Of a stretch of DNA of 64,000 nt, positions 52,637 through 60,897 are shown one piece after another. The stretch comes from Dyella solisilvae (GTDB lineage Bacteria > Pseudomonadota > Gammaproteobacteria > Xanthomonadales > Rhodanobacteraceae), in NCBI RefSeq assembly GCF_003351225.1, contig NZ_QQSY01000005.1, forward strand, positions 124,001 through 188,000, given 5' to 3'. Made by a program: the position numbers and the translations under genes. The notes below the pieces were generated by a model that had not been told where the DNA came from, made no database searches, and was given only the letters and a program-made list of their open reading frames with translations. Each line of letters starts with the position of its first letter. The first letter of the stretch is position 1.

Positions 52637-53485
52637 CTAACGCGTTGTGCCCGCCATCGGCACATCAGATTCATCAACCCGATGAAACCGCCCGCTTCCG
52701 CCCCAGGCGAAGTGGTGATCCGGGTTGTCGGCGGGAAGATCGAGGTTGTTGACTGCCCGAACCCAGTACACGACCAGGGTATTTGGTGAATCGTGGACAA
52801 GAGTGTAGGTCGACGATTCCACCCATAAGCCATCCTTATCGTGCCCCGTGGTCGTGGCCGTGACCACAGCCTGCGCCCCGTTTTGCACCAAATCGAATTG
52901 GCCGGGCTTCACCTCCCTCCAATCAAAATCCGGGTTGTGAAGTGTTCCGACCTCTCCGGTGAACACATGGGCGCCGTTCGCGTCGATGACGAACCTGACG
53001 TTGATGGTGTGGCCTGCACCGTTGGCAAAACGTGGCGCGTCAAATAATTCGATTCGGCCTTCCCATACTCCTGGGAATTGGAACATGGGATCAGAAGCCA
53101 AATGATCCCTTGATGCTTTTGGATCGGCCTGGCCAGTCGCGTCCGGATGCGCTTTGCTCTTTCCGAAAAACGACGATATGTCGAAGTAGACGTCGCGGCG
53201 CGCTCCATTGGGTTGACGCACCTCGATCACGTCGAACAGGCCGGCATCCGCCTTCAAGGTCTGCGACAAGACTTTTGCGCCGGGCATATTCGCAGCAAGC
53301 CACGCGTATTCCTGCGCAACGCCATCCCTCTCATCGCCGGCCTTGATGACAATGGCGGATTGCACAGATCCGCCCATGTCGCTGGATAAGGACGTACTGG
53401 ACAAACCCGACACTCGCGATGACGTGGACTGACATCCCGTTAGCGCAAGCATCAACGCAGCCATGGCAATGACGCGATGAATCAT
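52637..53485 (-). CDS. Lipoprotein of unknown function
   Basis: A 282-residue lipoprotein with a signal and lipobox (MAALMLALTGC) and a GGAGG ribosome site five bases before the ATG. A serine-rich linker follows. The rest contains a hydrophilic domain up to about residue 130. A C-terminal ~150-residue beta-rich domain follows (VWEGRIELFD... DFDWREVKPGQFDLVQNG... TLVVYWVRAVNNLDLPADN). I do not recognise the family. It precedes no operon partner. Confidence 0.7.
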   Translation of the reverse strand: MIHRVIAMAALMLALTGCQSTSSRVSGLSSTSLSSDMGGSVQSAIVIKAGDERDGVAQEYAWLAANMPGAKVLSQTLKADAGLFDVIEVRQPNGARRDVYFDISSFFGKSKAHPDATGQADPKASRDHLASDPMFQFPGVWEGRIELFDAPRFANGAGHTINVRFVIDANGAHVFTGEVGTLHNPDFDWREVKPGQFDLVQNGAQAVVTATTTGHDKDGLWVESSTYTLVHDSPNTLVVYWVRAVNNLDLPADNPDHHFAWGGSGRFHRVDESDVPMAGTTR

Positions 53486-53686
53486 GCCTCCAGCCCCCCG
53501 TGCCGATGACAGTATTGTTTGCCATGAGCTCGATCAAGACGATGGCCGCTTCGTGTCGGAAGCGGACCCTCCCAAAATATCGCCCAGGCCCCACAGCTCG
53601 CCCACAAGCCCCATGAAGGTATTCCGGGTGTGCCGGCATTGGGCTTCCACCTGGCCGGAACCCGCATCATTTTGTCCCGCGGCTTG

Positions 53687-54127
53687 TTATGACATGGGTT
53701 GGCCTATCGGGCCACCAGACTTCGTGCCGAGATCGAAACAGTGTCTGCCAGCAGGGTGGCTCCAGCGAAGCACATTGCCTCCCAACGACCGCCCATCGGA
53801 CTCAGATGCAGCATCGAATTTGGCGCATAGCCGATAAGTTTCGCTCCCGGTCGCCGCGTACTCAAACGACGTTCCGGTCACCGGATCGCTGGTCATTGGG
53901 TGTGCAAGGTTAATCGCGTCGAGGTCGGCTGGCAGGGACTTATGCTGCGACCAGTACGCGTTAACCTGCATGGAAATAAGACTCAAATCAGTCACCCTGC
54001 GCGAATCCAGTTGCAGCGCCCGTTGGTGCATGGGCGAACCGAGCACGCCCATTCCCGCGACAACGGCCGCGGCCATGCCCGTGGATGCTGCAATTGCAAG
54101 CAGTCGCACTCCGTGGCGGGGCTTCAT
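53687..54127 (-). CDS. Pseudopilin-like small secreted/anchored protein
   Basis: A 146-residue protein with one N-terminal hydrophobic helix (VRLLAIAASTGMAAAVVAGMGVLG). A soluble part follows whose pattern is reminiscent of GspG-type minor pseudopilins but lacks a clear prepilin cleavage site: D-x-R-V-x-DL, LPADLDAI, DPVTGTSFEYAA, YRLCAKFDA. It starts inside the stop of the DUF5671 membrane protein gene (4-base overlap), so the two probably act together. Confidence 0.65.
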   Translation of the reverse strand: MKPRHGVRLLAIAASTGMAAAVVAGMGVLGSPMHQRALQLDSRRVTDLSLISMQVNAYWSQHKSLPADLDAINLAHPMTSDPVTGTSFEYAATGSETYRLCAKFDAASESDGRSLGGNVLRWSHPAGRHCFDLGTKSGGPIGQPMS

Positions 54128-54762
54128 GCGACACGCTCGTCGGCGCGCAGGTCCCACAGGTAGTAGCCAAAGACCGTGCATGCGATCACGGCGGCAACGA
54201 AAACCTTGAGCGTGAAGCGAACAGTAATCTCCCCGCCGAGTACTCCATCCACCAACGTGATCAGGTCGCAGATGAGAACCACGGCGGCTGCGAAGAGGGT
54301 CAGATAGGTCAGCCACCGGCGGACTGCCGATTGCCGCTTCACTGGTTGTCGGCTCACTTCTCCGCGAATCCGTGCGGTGAGCCAAAGAAAAACCGGGAAC
54401 GCGATGAGGATGGAGGCAACGGACCAGCGGATGCTTCGCGCCACACCATTGTTGTAGGGAGAGGCCGCGTCCGGAAAGCTGCGGTTGATCAACTCGAACA
54501 GCAAGCTTCCAAAGTGATAAACGCTCAGGTAGAGCGTTGTAAACAGCACAAGATATATAAACGCATCTCTTGCCGACACGTAGGGCCGCGGCCGGGGTAC
54601 CGGGACGGCAAAATCCACATCTGCGAAGTTCGATAACGCGCCACGCACCTGCTCTGGCGTCCAGCCAGCGTCCATCAGTGCCTTATCGATGCTCTGCCGT
54701 GAGCATCCACGCATAAGCGAATTCCGTACGAACTGCTCCAAATCCTGTGTGCTGCTGGCCAT
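54124..54762 (-). CDS. DUF5671 family membrane protein
   Basis: A 212-residue protein. The N-terminal 50 residues form a helix-turn-helix-like SHOCT/UBA-type module (LEQFVRNSLMRGCSRQSIDKALMDAGWTPEQVR). DUF5671 follows, with SARDAFIYLVLFTTLYLSVYHFGSLLFEL and four transmembrane helices. Start with GGGGAAGG upstream. It forms an operon with the pseudopilin-like gene. Function unknown. Confidence 0.8.
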   Translation of the reverse strand: MASSTQDLEQFVRNSLMRGCSRQSIDKALMDAGWTPEQVRGALSNFADVDFAVPVPRPRPYVSARDAFIYLVLFTTLYLSVYHFGSLLFELINRSFPDAASPYNNGVARSIRWSVASILIAFPVFLWLTARIRGEVSRQPVKRQSAVRRWLTYLTLFAAAVVLICDLITLVDGVLGGEITVRFTLKVFVAAVIACTVFGYYLWDLRADERVA

Positions 54763-55012
54763 ACCTTCCCCTGTTGGTGATCAAGCACGACGAAGTTGAA
54801 GATGCCTAATGATCCTGGCTATGCGCAGTTTAATGTGTGGCGGATGTCTGCCTTGCGCGGTGTCTGGTTTGGGGCAGAGGCTGACCTTTCGTTACGCCCC
54901 GCTTGCGGCAAGATAGCCTGAGAATGCCGGACCAACTTCAGCATTCTTCCAACCTCGTTTCTACCCCAAAATTTATTGTGGTAACGAAACTGGCAACCAT
55001 TGGCCATAGGCA
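54763..55012. other. Gap between DUF5671 gene and split tRNA
   Basis: No gene is supported. An inverted repeat lies at 54957-54990 (GTTTCTACC / GGTAACGAAAC). Its role is unknown. Confidence 0.4.
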
Positions 55013-55041
55013 CAAAAAAGCCCCTTATTTCAGGGGCTTAT
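55013..55041 (-). terminator. Terminator of the interrupted tRNA-Ser
   Basis: Stem AAGCCCC / GGGGCTT. On the minus strand it is followed by a TTTTTT run, directly past the tRNA-Ser 3' end. It shows that the 3' fragment occupies the original host tRNA position. Confidence 0.8.
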
Positions 55042-55050
55042 TTGCATCTA

Positions 55051-55108
55051 TGGCGGAGAGAGTGGGATTCGAACCCACGGTAGGCTTACACCTACGGCAG
55101 TTTTCAAG
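55051..55108 (-). pseudogene. 3' half of interrupted tRNA-Ser(UGA), left attachment site
   Basis: 58 nt on the minus strand run from the anticodon loop (CTTGAAA) through the anticodon 3' arm ACTGC, the long variable arm, the T loop (TTCGAAT) and the acceptor arm TCTCTCC to GCCA. The 5' half is missing here and is found at 58904-58942. Joined at the shared 7 bases they give a complete 90-nt tRNA-Ser. The fragment alone cannot be functional. Confidence 0.9.
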
Positions 55109-55177
55109 GCAAATGTGCCTAAAAATCGACAGCCTTTTTGAAACAATAAGTTACCGCTGAGTAACCCATTAACCTTC

Positions 55178-55262
55178 TGATTGACGGAGAAAAAGTTGTT
55201 TCACCATGTATCGTCACCGCTGACTGACATTCAATTCACCTGATTGACCGGTGATTGACGGA
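55178..55262. repeat. Left arm repeats TGATTGAC(C/G)G
   Basis: TGATTGACGG at 55178-55187, TGATTGACCG at 55241-55250 and TGATTGACGG at 55252-55261. The last two, with one base between them, are repeated exactly at the right end (58785-58806). These are probable arm-type binding sites for an integrase or excisionase. Confidence 0.65.
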
Positions 55263-55331
55263 AACTTATAGATCGGCACCCTCAAAAGAACTGATGGATT
55301 AAACTCTTTTTTGAGAAGCCGATCCTCGGCG

Positions 55332-55546
55332 CTAGTAGGTGCCCTTGAAGTCTGTCTCGCGGAGCTCAGTGAACCATGCGAGCAGTTCGCTCTTTATATA
55401 TCGCACCGAACGCCCTCGCTTCCGATACGGGGGCCGATCCCCATGAATCTCTGTTTCTCAAACCAGGACTCACTCATCTTTGTAAGCGCCGAGGCCTGGC
55501 GAGTCGTAAGGACCTCTTCCTCAACTTGCACAGCTGTGACTACCAT
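55332..55546 (-). pseudogene. AlpA/excisionase-like DNA-binding protein, frameshifted
   Basis: The minus strand encodes MVVTAVQVEEEVLTTRQASA, then LTKMSESWFEKQRFMGIG, in one frame. After a run of five C bases it continues as PPYRKRGRSVRYIKSELLAW, then FTELRETDFKGTY-stop, in another frame. Together this is a ~70-residue helix-turn-helix protein of the AlpA/excisionase group common in islands. One C is missing relative to an intact gene, so it is a pseudogene, a sequencing error, or a case of programmed slippage. The partner of such proteins is normally an integrase, which is absent. Confidence 0.7.
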
Positions 55547-55637
55547 CGACCCATGCCCGACGGGCTCTGCTGGCGATGCCTTGCGGGTCGGCATCCGACG
55601 GGGACGACGCCCAATACCTGTCATGGCAAGTACGTGC

Positions 55638-55665
55638 CTATAGGCCGTGGACTATAGGCTACAAT
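55638..55665 (+). promoter_or_regulatory. Probable XRE promoter with repeated operator
   Basis: The 8-base word CTATAGGC occurs at 55638-55645 and again at 55652-55659. A TACAAT -10 box directly follows at 55660-55665. The -35 region falls on the first repeat. A repressor binding both repeats would block this promoter, as expected for autoregulation by the XRE protein. Confidence 0.5.
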
Positions 55666-55682
55666 GCCACGAAATTCGCGGC

Positions 55683-55955
55683 GTGACCACCAAGCCGCTA
55701 CCCGACATAGGATCCGTTTTTGGCGAAGTTCTAACTCGCCATCGGACCAATGCTGGGATCAGCCAAGAGGAACTCGCTCTGCGGGCTGACGTGGACAGGA
55801 CCTTCGTATCCAGGCTTGAGCGCGGCATTAGGCAGCCCACGATCACCACTTTGTTCGCGATAGCTCAAGCGCTTGATGTGCAAGCAGCAGACCTAGTTCG
55901 CGAAACCGAGCACTTGCTTCGCCGCAAATCACCAGCGAAAAAAAACAGTCCGTGA
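55683..55955 (+). CDS. XRE family transcriptional regulator of the island
   Basis: A 90-residue protein that is almost entirely one Cro/C1-type helix-turn-helix (VFGEVLTRHRTNAGISQEEL, then ALRADVDRTFVSRLERGIRQ). A short Lys/Arg-rich tail follows. The GTG at 55683 is preferred; a GTG at 55647 lies upstream of the likely -10 box and so would not be on the transcript. The leader would be about 11 bases and lacks a Shine-Dalgarno. It probably represses itself and perhaps the caspase operon downstream, where the word CTATAG recurs at 56051. Confidence 0.8.
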   Translation: MTTKPLPDIGSVFGEVLTRHRTNAGISQEELALRADVDRTFVSRLERGIRQPTITTLFAIAQALDVQAADLVRETEHLLRRKSPAKKNSP

Positions 55956-56050
55956 TCTGAGCAACCACCGGATATCGGCGACTTATGATGCAAGCCAACA
56001 GTCCGCAGGCTGAGCTCTAGGTGGTCGTGCCAGCTATAAGTTCAGCGGCG

Positions 56051-56072
56051 CTATAGAGGACACGAGGGAGCT
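56051..56072 (+). promoter_or_regulatory. CTATAG site and strong ribosome site before caspase operon
   Basis: CTATAGAGG at 56051 shares CTATAG with the XRE operator and could serve as -10 and/or operator. GAGGGAG lies about 6 bases before the ATG at 56076. Confidence 0.35.
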
Positions 56073-56075
56073 CCG

Positions 56076-56717
56076 ATGGCAGATGACCCCAAGGTTTCGA
56101 GGAAGGAATATTTTGCCGACCATGAGATCTCCGCGGCCTCTTCATGTGCATTCGCGCGAGAAGTGAAGGAGCGGATGGATGCCGTAACAGGCGAAATCGT
56201 TTCTCGCGACAACGTTCAGCACTTTCGACATGGAGGGGCGTGGCAGCACCCCGCCAATCCTGATGCTGTCGACGGCGGCATGAAGACACACTCTGCCCTT
56301 ACTCAAACCTCCTTCGACGAGATCATCAACCATGACCTTGGCAGCATCGAGAGAGCCTTAAATCAGGTCACCGAATCCATGACACAGGGCTTCTTCGAGT
56401 CCCTGTATTCACTGGTATCAGATTCTTGTACGTCTGTGGGAAATGTGGTTTCGGCGAGAGATGGAGTGCCCGTCTGGGAGCTTTTGTATGAAGTGTTCGA
56501 AAAGATTGAGCTGAGCGTCGATCGTGACGGCGAAGTCCACATGCCTCAGCTCCATGTGGGGTCGGAGGACTTCAGCAACTTCAACGAGAAGCTCAAAGCC
56601 GCCCCTCCTGAGTTCCACCAGCGATTCCGCGAACTACAAACGAGAAAAGTAGAGGAAGCTCGAATTAGGGAGGCCAACCGCCGGTCAAAGTTCACTCGTT
56701 ATGGGAACGCAGGGTGA
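56076..56717 (+). CDS. Uncharacterised protein coupled to caspase-like protease
   Basis: A 213-residue acidic-to-neutral soluble protein with no signal peptide, membrane helix or motif I recognise. Residues 1-75 are polar. Residues ~75-125 look helical (SFDEIINHDLGSIERALNQVTESMTQGFFESLY). Residues ~125-165 may be a small beta region (VPVWELLYEVFEKIELSVDR). The C-terminus is a charged helix. A strong GAGGGAG ribosome site precedes it. Its stop overlaps the GTG of the caspase gene, so the two proteins are made together; it may be a regulator, sensor or substrate of the protease. Confidence 0.75.
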   Translation: MADDPKVSRKEYFADHEISAASSCAFAREVKERMDAVTGEIVSRDNVQHFRHGGAWQHPANPDAVDGGMKTHSALTQTSFDEIINHDLGSIERALNQVTESMTQGFFESLYSLVSDSCTSVGNVVSARDGVPVWELLYEVFEKIELSVDRDGEVHMPQLHVGSEDFSNFNEKLKAAPPEFHQRFRELQTRKVEEARIREANRRSKFTRYGNAG

Positions 56718-58576
56718 GATCACTAATTGCCGTTGGGTGCAATACGTACGACAACCTCAATGACCTTTCAGGCGCGGAGCTTGATGCAAAGCGGGTCTAC
56801 GAAGCGCTTATGACGCAAGGCGTCGGCGACTACGATGCAGTCACCTCAACACTACTACTCTCCCCGACCCTGAACGAACTCAGGGGCGTGCTCAGGAAGA
56901 TTCTCCCTGCTGGGAAGCTGGACGCACTGACGTTCTATTTCGCCGGGCACGGGGACGTCCATGCCGGCAGCTTTTATATCTGCCTTAAAGACACATCACT
57001 AGACGCAATATCCCTGACTGCTTTCTCGCTCGGCGAACTCTTTCGCAATCTAAATGACTTTGTGCCCTCCCAAAGCAACATTGTCATTGACGCTTGCCGA
57101 AGTGGCGGACTCGTTTCTGACCTTGGCGTGCTGCTCAAGCCTGATCTTCTAGGAAATGCAGGCTCCCCTGGGGTGACGCTAGTGGCTACATCAGCGCAGG
57201 ATCAATATGCCAGCGAAACCTCGGCAGGAGGAGTTGGCACCAATGCAATTCTCGACTGCATTGAGGGGCGCGTAGTTGTTAACGATCAGCGCCCCTTCCT
57301 CGACCTTGCCGAAATCGGCCATCGTATCCAATCCATACTGCATGACCCGGCGTCGCAGCAGCCTGTTGTATGGGGCTTGAATCTCTTTAGCAGCTCGGGC
57401 TTTTGTCGCAATCCGCGCCATGGATCAGACCCGACAGCACACCTGAAGACAGCTCTTCATGCGTGGCCGGCGACGCATGACCACGTAGTTCGCGAGCACT
57501 ACAATGACCTGTGGGAGGCGTATTCGTCCGTTGACTCGAAGTGGAAGCCACGGCAATTCGCAGACACCATATCGACCGTCCTAAAGGTTCTTTCGGGACA
57601 GCCGCAAGAGTTGATTAGCTTCTTTGACAAGCTATCCAATGCGGCGATAGAGCGTGCCGAGAAGTCCACTGACGCTTTTCGGGCAACCGAAGTATCCGCG
57701 ACCCTCGCCATTTGCCTACTACCATTTATTCAAGAGCCCTTGGCTCGCAACCAGATGCAGGCCCTTCTCGACCGATCAGGCTCCGCAACTCTCGCCGCCT
57801 GTCTCCAACTCCTTGACGATGTCCGGGACGACCGATATGCACTCCTTTCTAAACAGGGCGGCGGTCTTTCAGACCTTTACGTGTTGCCAGTCCGTCTTAC
57901 CAAGGTGCTCGCATGGGCTGCTGCTGGGAGTTCATTCCTCTCGGATTCCGACGGCAAACTAGCGATTGATAGAGCGTTTGGCGATCTCCTGCGAGTTTTT
58001 ATTGAGCTCTATACGAATTCGCTGACCCTGGTAACCGATGCGCAAGCGCCCTATATCGCGGTTCTAGCTGCTCATGCCAAAGCACTGCAACTCGATATCG
58101 AGAGCGAGCAGGTTTTCGGGCTCTTCTATAGCTCCTTGATCGAACGCCAAGGCAACCTTGCTGCGAGCGACATCCCACCCGAATCAGTTCTGAAGTATCT
58201 CGAGGCATGCCGCTCGTCGAACTTCACATCAGTAATGGATCACATTGAGCGTCCTAGCCAAACTCTCGCCGTGCTTTTCAAGTTTGCGGAACTATTCGGG
58301 CTGCAAGATGTGGTTGACGATGAGTTGTGGGAGCTGGATCGCGCTTCGTTCCTGGCATACATAACCACCGACTACAACCAATATGGTCTTCGGTCGATGG
58401 ACGGAGGAAACAATTATGTTTGGACGATTGGCCAAGACTTGTGTCGCGTAGAAGAACTGGCTAATTCCTGGCCGACGGTCTCGCCGCCATCAGATGAACT
58501 TGCTGCACAGGGCGCAGTTGCTGCGTCGCTTCTCTACCCTGACAGGGTTCCCTGGTTTCTTTTCTCCGCTGCATGA
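56714..58576 (+). CDS. Caspase-like (C14 family) protease with large C-terminal domain
   Basis: A 620-residue protein. Residues ~1-235 are a caspase/metacaspase p20-like fold: strand RSLIAVGCNTYDNL, catalytic His79 in FYFAGHGDVH and catalytic Cys128 in IVIDACRSGG, plus ATSAQDQYASE as the substrate-binding region. The remaining ~380 residues are helical with no domain I recognise; they could sense a trigger or recruit a target. It starts with GTG inside the upstream stop. Bacterial caspases often execute cell death or cut partners in anti-phage systems; that role here is inferred from domain and island context. Confidence 0.85.
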   Translation: MRSLIAVGCNTYDNLNDLSGAELDAKRVYEALMTQGVGDYDAVTSTLLLSPTLNELRGVLRKILPAGKLDALTFYFAGHGDVHAGSFYICLKDTSLDAISLTAFSLGELFRNLNDFVPSQSNIVIDACRSGGLVSDLGVLLKPDLLGNAGSPGVTLVATSAQDQYASETSAGGVGTNAILDCIEGRVVVNDQRPFLDLAEIGHRIQSILHDPASQQPVVWGLNLFSSSGFCRNPRHGSDPTAHLKTALHAWPATHDHVVREHYNDLWEAYSSVDSKWKPRQFADTISTVLKVLSGQPQELISFFDKLSNAAIERAEKSTDAFRATEVSATLAICLLPFIQEPLARNQMQALLDRSGSATLAACLQLLDDVRDDRYALLSKQGGGLSDLYVLPVRLTKVLAWAAAGSSFLSDSDGKLAIDRAFGDLLRVFIELYTNSLTLVTDAQAPYIAVLAAHAKALQLDIESEQVFGLFYSSLIERQGNLAASDIPPESVLKYLEACRSSNFTSVMDHIERPSQTLAVLFKFAELFGLQDVVDDELWELDRASFLAYITTDYNQYGLRSMDGGNNYVWTIGQDLCRVEELANSWPTVSPPSDELAAQGAVAASLLYPDRVPWFLFSAA

Positions 58577-58607
58577 CCACGAATATGCTCGGATGTGCAA
58601 TGGCATA

Positions 58608-58631
58608 AAAAAAGCCGCCCAAGAGGCGGCT
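58608..58631. terminator. Terminator between caspase operon and tRNA-Ser
   Basis: Stem AGCCGCC / GGCGGCT with loop AAGA. It is followed on the minus strand by a run of seven T, so it mainly ends the tRNA-Ser transcript. It may also slow plus-strand transcription after the caspase gene. Confidence 0.8.
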
Positions 58632-58640
58632 TCTAGTAAA

Positions 58641-58730
58641 TGGCGGAAGGGGTGGGATTCGAACCCACGGAGGGATTTCTCCCTCGCCGGTTTTCAAGAC
58701 CGGAGCGATCGACCACTCTGCCACCCTTCC
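58641..58730 (-). tRNA. tRNA-Ser(UGA), complete, inside the island
   Basis: A 90-nt type II tRNA on the minus strand. The acceptor stem GGAAGGG pairs with CCCTTCC, the anticodon stem-loop is CCGGT-CTTGAAA-ACCGG (anticodon TGA), a long variable arm is present, the T loop is TTCGAAT, and CCA is encoded. It differs from the interrupted host-site tRNA-Ser in most stems but has the same anticodon. It lies inside the right arm repeats and therefore within the island. A terminator follows. Confidence 0.95.
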
Positions 58731-58784
58731 AAGGTCTTTTAGCTATCAATCAGCGCTCAATTTTCGAACCTCGTCGGAGGCTCT

Positions 58785-58806
58785 TGATTGACCGGTGATT
58801 GACGGA
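58785..58806. repeat. Right arm repeats TGATTGAC(C/G)G
   Basis: TGATTGACCG at 58785-58794 and TGATTGACGG at 58796-58805, identical over 22 bases and in the same orientation as the left-end copy at 55241-55262. They lie about 100 bases inside the right core. Confidence 0.7.
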
Positions 58807-58903
58807 GCGCGACACTCTCTTTTAAGAAATTTAGCGCCCCGCAACCATCTGTTTTTCTTAACAATTTCCAAGTCAGCACTGAGTGATTTTTAAGCCATCT
58901 TAG

Positions 58904-58942
58904 TTTCAAGACTGCTGCCTTAAACCGCTCGGCCATCTCTCC
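58904..58942 (-). pseudogene. 5' half of interrupted tRNA-Ser(UGA), right attachment site
   Basis: 39 nt on the minus strand: acceptor arm GGAGAGA, D arm GGCCGAGCGGTTTAAGGC, anticodon arm GCAGT and loop CTTGAAA. After that it runs into island DNA (CTAAGATGG) with no pairing sequence. With 55051-55108 it rebuilds a full tRNA whose acceptor arms (GGAGAGA/TCTCTCC) and anticodon arms (GCAGT/ACTGC) pair perfectly. Confidence 0.9.
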
Positions 58943-59066
58943 GATTTGTCTCCGCGGCAGGCGCGCGTTGCGCGCCGCTACGGCAGTTTGATTCCGGGCA
59001 TCCTGCCCTCCACCCCTTCGGGGCCATCGACTTCGTCGATGTTCGCTCCGGCTTCCCGCCTTCGCG

Positions 59067-59110
59067 TCAAGACTGCTGCCTTAAACCGCTCGGCCATCTC
59101 TCCGATTTGT
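59067..59110 (-). repeat. Second copy of tRNA-Ser 5' half
   Basis: 44 bases identical to 58906-58949: 37 bases of the tRNA 5' half, from CTTGA back to the first G, plus 7 bases of 5' flank (ACAAATC). The two copies are 161 bases apart. The DNA between them (58950-59066) has hairpins but no gene. It may be a trace of an earlier integration or a tandem duplication at this att site. Confidence 0.75.
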
Positions 59111-59134
59111 TGGCGATCCAGTGCTTGAAAGGCG

Positions 59135-59182
59135 CTGGATTCCAGCCCCAGGCCCCCTTTTGGGGGTTCGCTGGAATGACGG
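59135..59182. repeat. REP-like palindrome with extended loop
   Basis: CTGGATTCCAGC ... GCTGGAATGACGG arms surround an inner palindrome GCCCCC/GGGGG. It is of the same family as the other GTCATCCC-type elements and lies downstream of the small membrane protein gene. Confidence 0.65.
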
Positions 59183-59234
59183 GCAATGCTGAGGCATTGC
59201 GGTCTCTTGCCCGTCTCGCAGGGTCGTCATCCTA

Positions 59235-59594
59235 TCAGGAATGGGCGTTGCCCTGCCCCTTTTTCGACAGCGCAATCATCGCCCACAGCATGATGGCGAC
59301 GGGAATGGCTGCGCCGACTAGCGGGAGCAGCAGGACCGGTTGGCGGATCACCATAGGGATCAACTGGGTGGCGGCGGCGAAGCCGATCACGATGAAGCGC
59401 AGCTTGCGGCTGCGGCGGGCGAACCAAAATGCGCCGATCACCAGCACCGTCGCGATGCTGGTGAGCACCAGGTCGACGGTTGGCATCTCGAACATGCTGA
59501 GCAGCCCCAGGCGGGTCAGCAGTTCGGTGGCCAGTATGGTCAGCAGCGTGTAGCTGGCGATCAGTTCCACCTTGTCCCAACGCTGGCTGCTCAT
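59235..59594 (-). CDS. Hypothetical membrane protein
   Basis: A 119-residue protein with three to four hydrophobic helices (LIASYTLLTILATELLTRLG, VDLVLTSIATVLVIGAFWFA, FIVIGFAAATQLIPMV, VLLLPLVGAAIPVAIMLWAM). I recognise no family. It begins 10 bases after serS and so is probably translated from the serS transcript. Confidence 0.7.
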   Translation of the reverse strand: MSSQRWDKVELIASYTLLTILATELLTRLGLLSMFEMPTVDLVLTSIATVLVIGAFWFARRSRKLRFIVIGFAAATQLIPMVIRQPVLLLPLVGAAIPVAIMLWAMIALSKKGQGNAHS

Positions 59595-59604
59595 GGCGAT
59601 GGGC

Positions 59605-60897
<1,293 letters not shown>

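Larger units (their letters stand above)
55102..58910. mobile_element. 3.8-kb integrative island inserted in tRNA-Ser anticodon loop
   Basis: Bounded by the core TTTCAAG at 55102-55108 and 58904-58910, which corresponds to the anticodon loop. Joining the ends gives a symmetric attP: GATTTTTAAG before and CCTAAAAATC after the core, each about 18 bases away. Integrase-arm-like repeats TGATTGAC(C/G)G occur at 55178, 55241, 55252, 58785 and 58796. The island holds a frameshifted AlpA-like gene, an XRE regulator, a two-gene caspase operon and an intact tRNA-Ser(UGA). It has no integrase, so mobility would need one in trans or the element is now fixed. Base composition is visibly less GC-rich than the flanks. 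Confidence 0.85.

Noticed and set aside
54957-54990. Inverted repeat as a dif or second attachment site
   Set aside because: It does not resemble the known XerC/XerD dif halves and has no partner on the other side of the island.
55051-55108. A functional tRNA-Ser at the left end of the island
   Set aside because: Only the 3' half is there; the sequence upstream of the anticodon loop is island DNA that cannot pair.
55109-58903. A hidden tyrosine or serine integrase in the island
   Set aside because: All frames between the cores were inspected; only the AlpA-like, XRE, 213-residue and caspase genes and the tRNA are supported.
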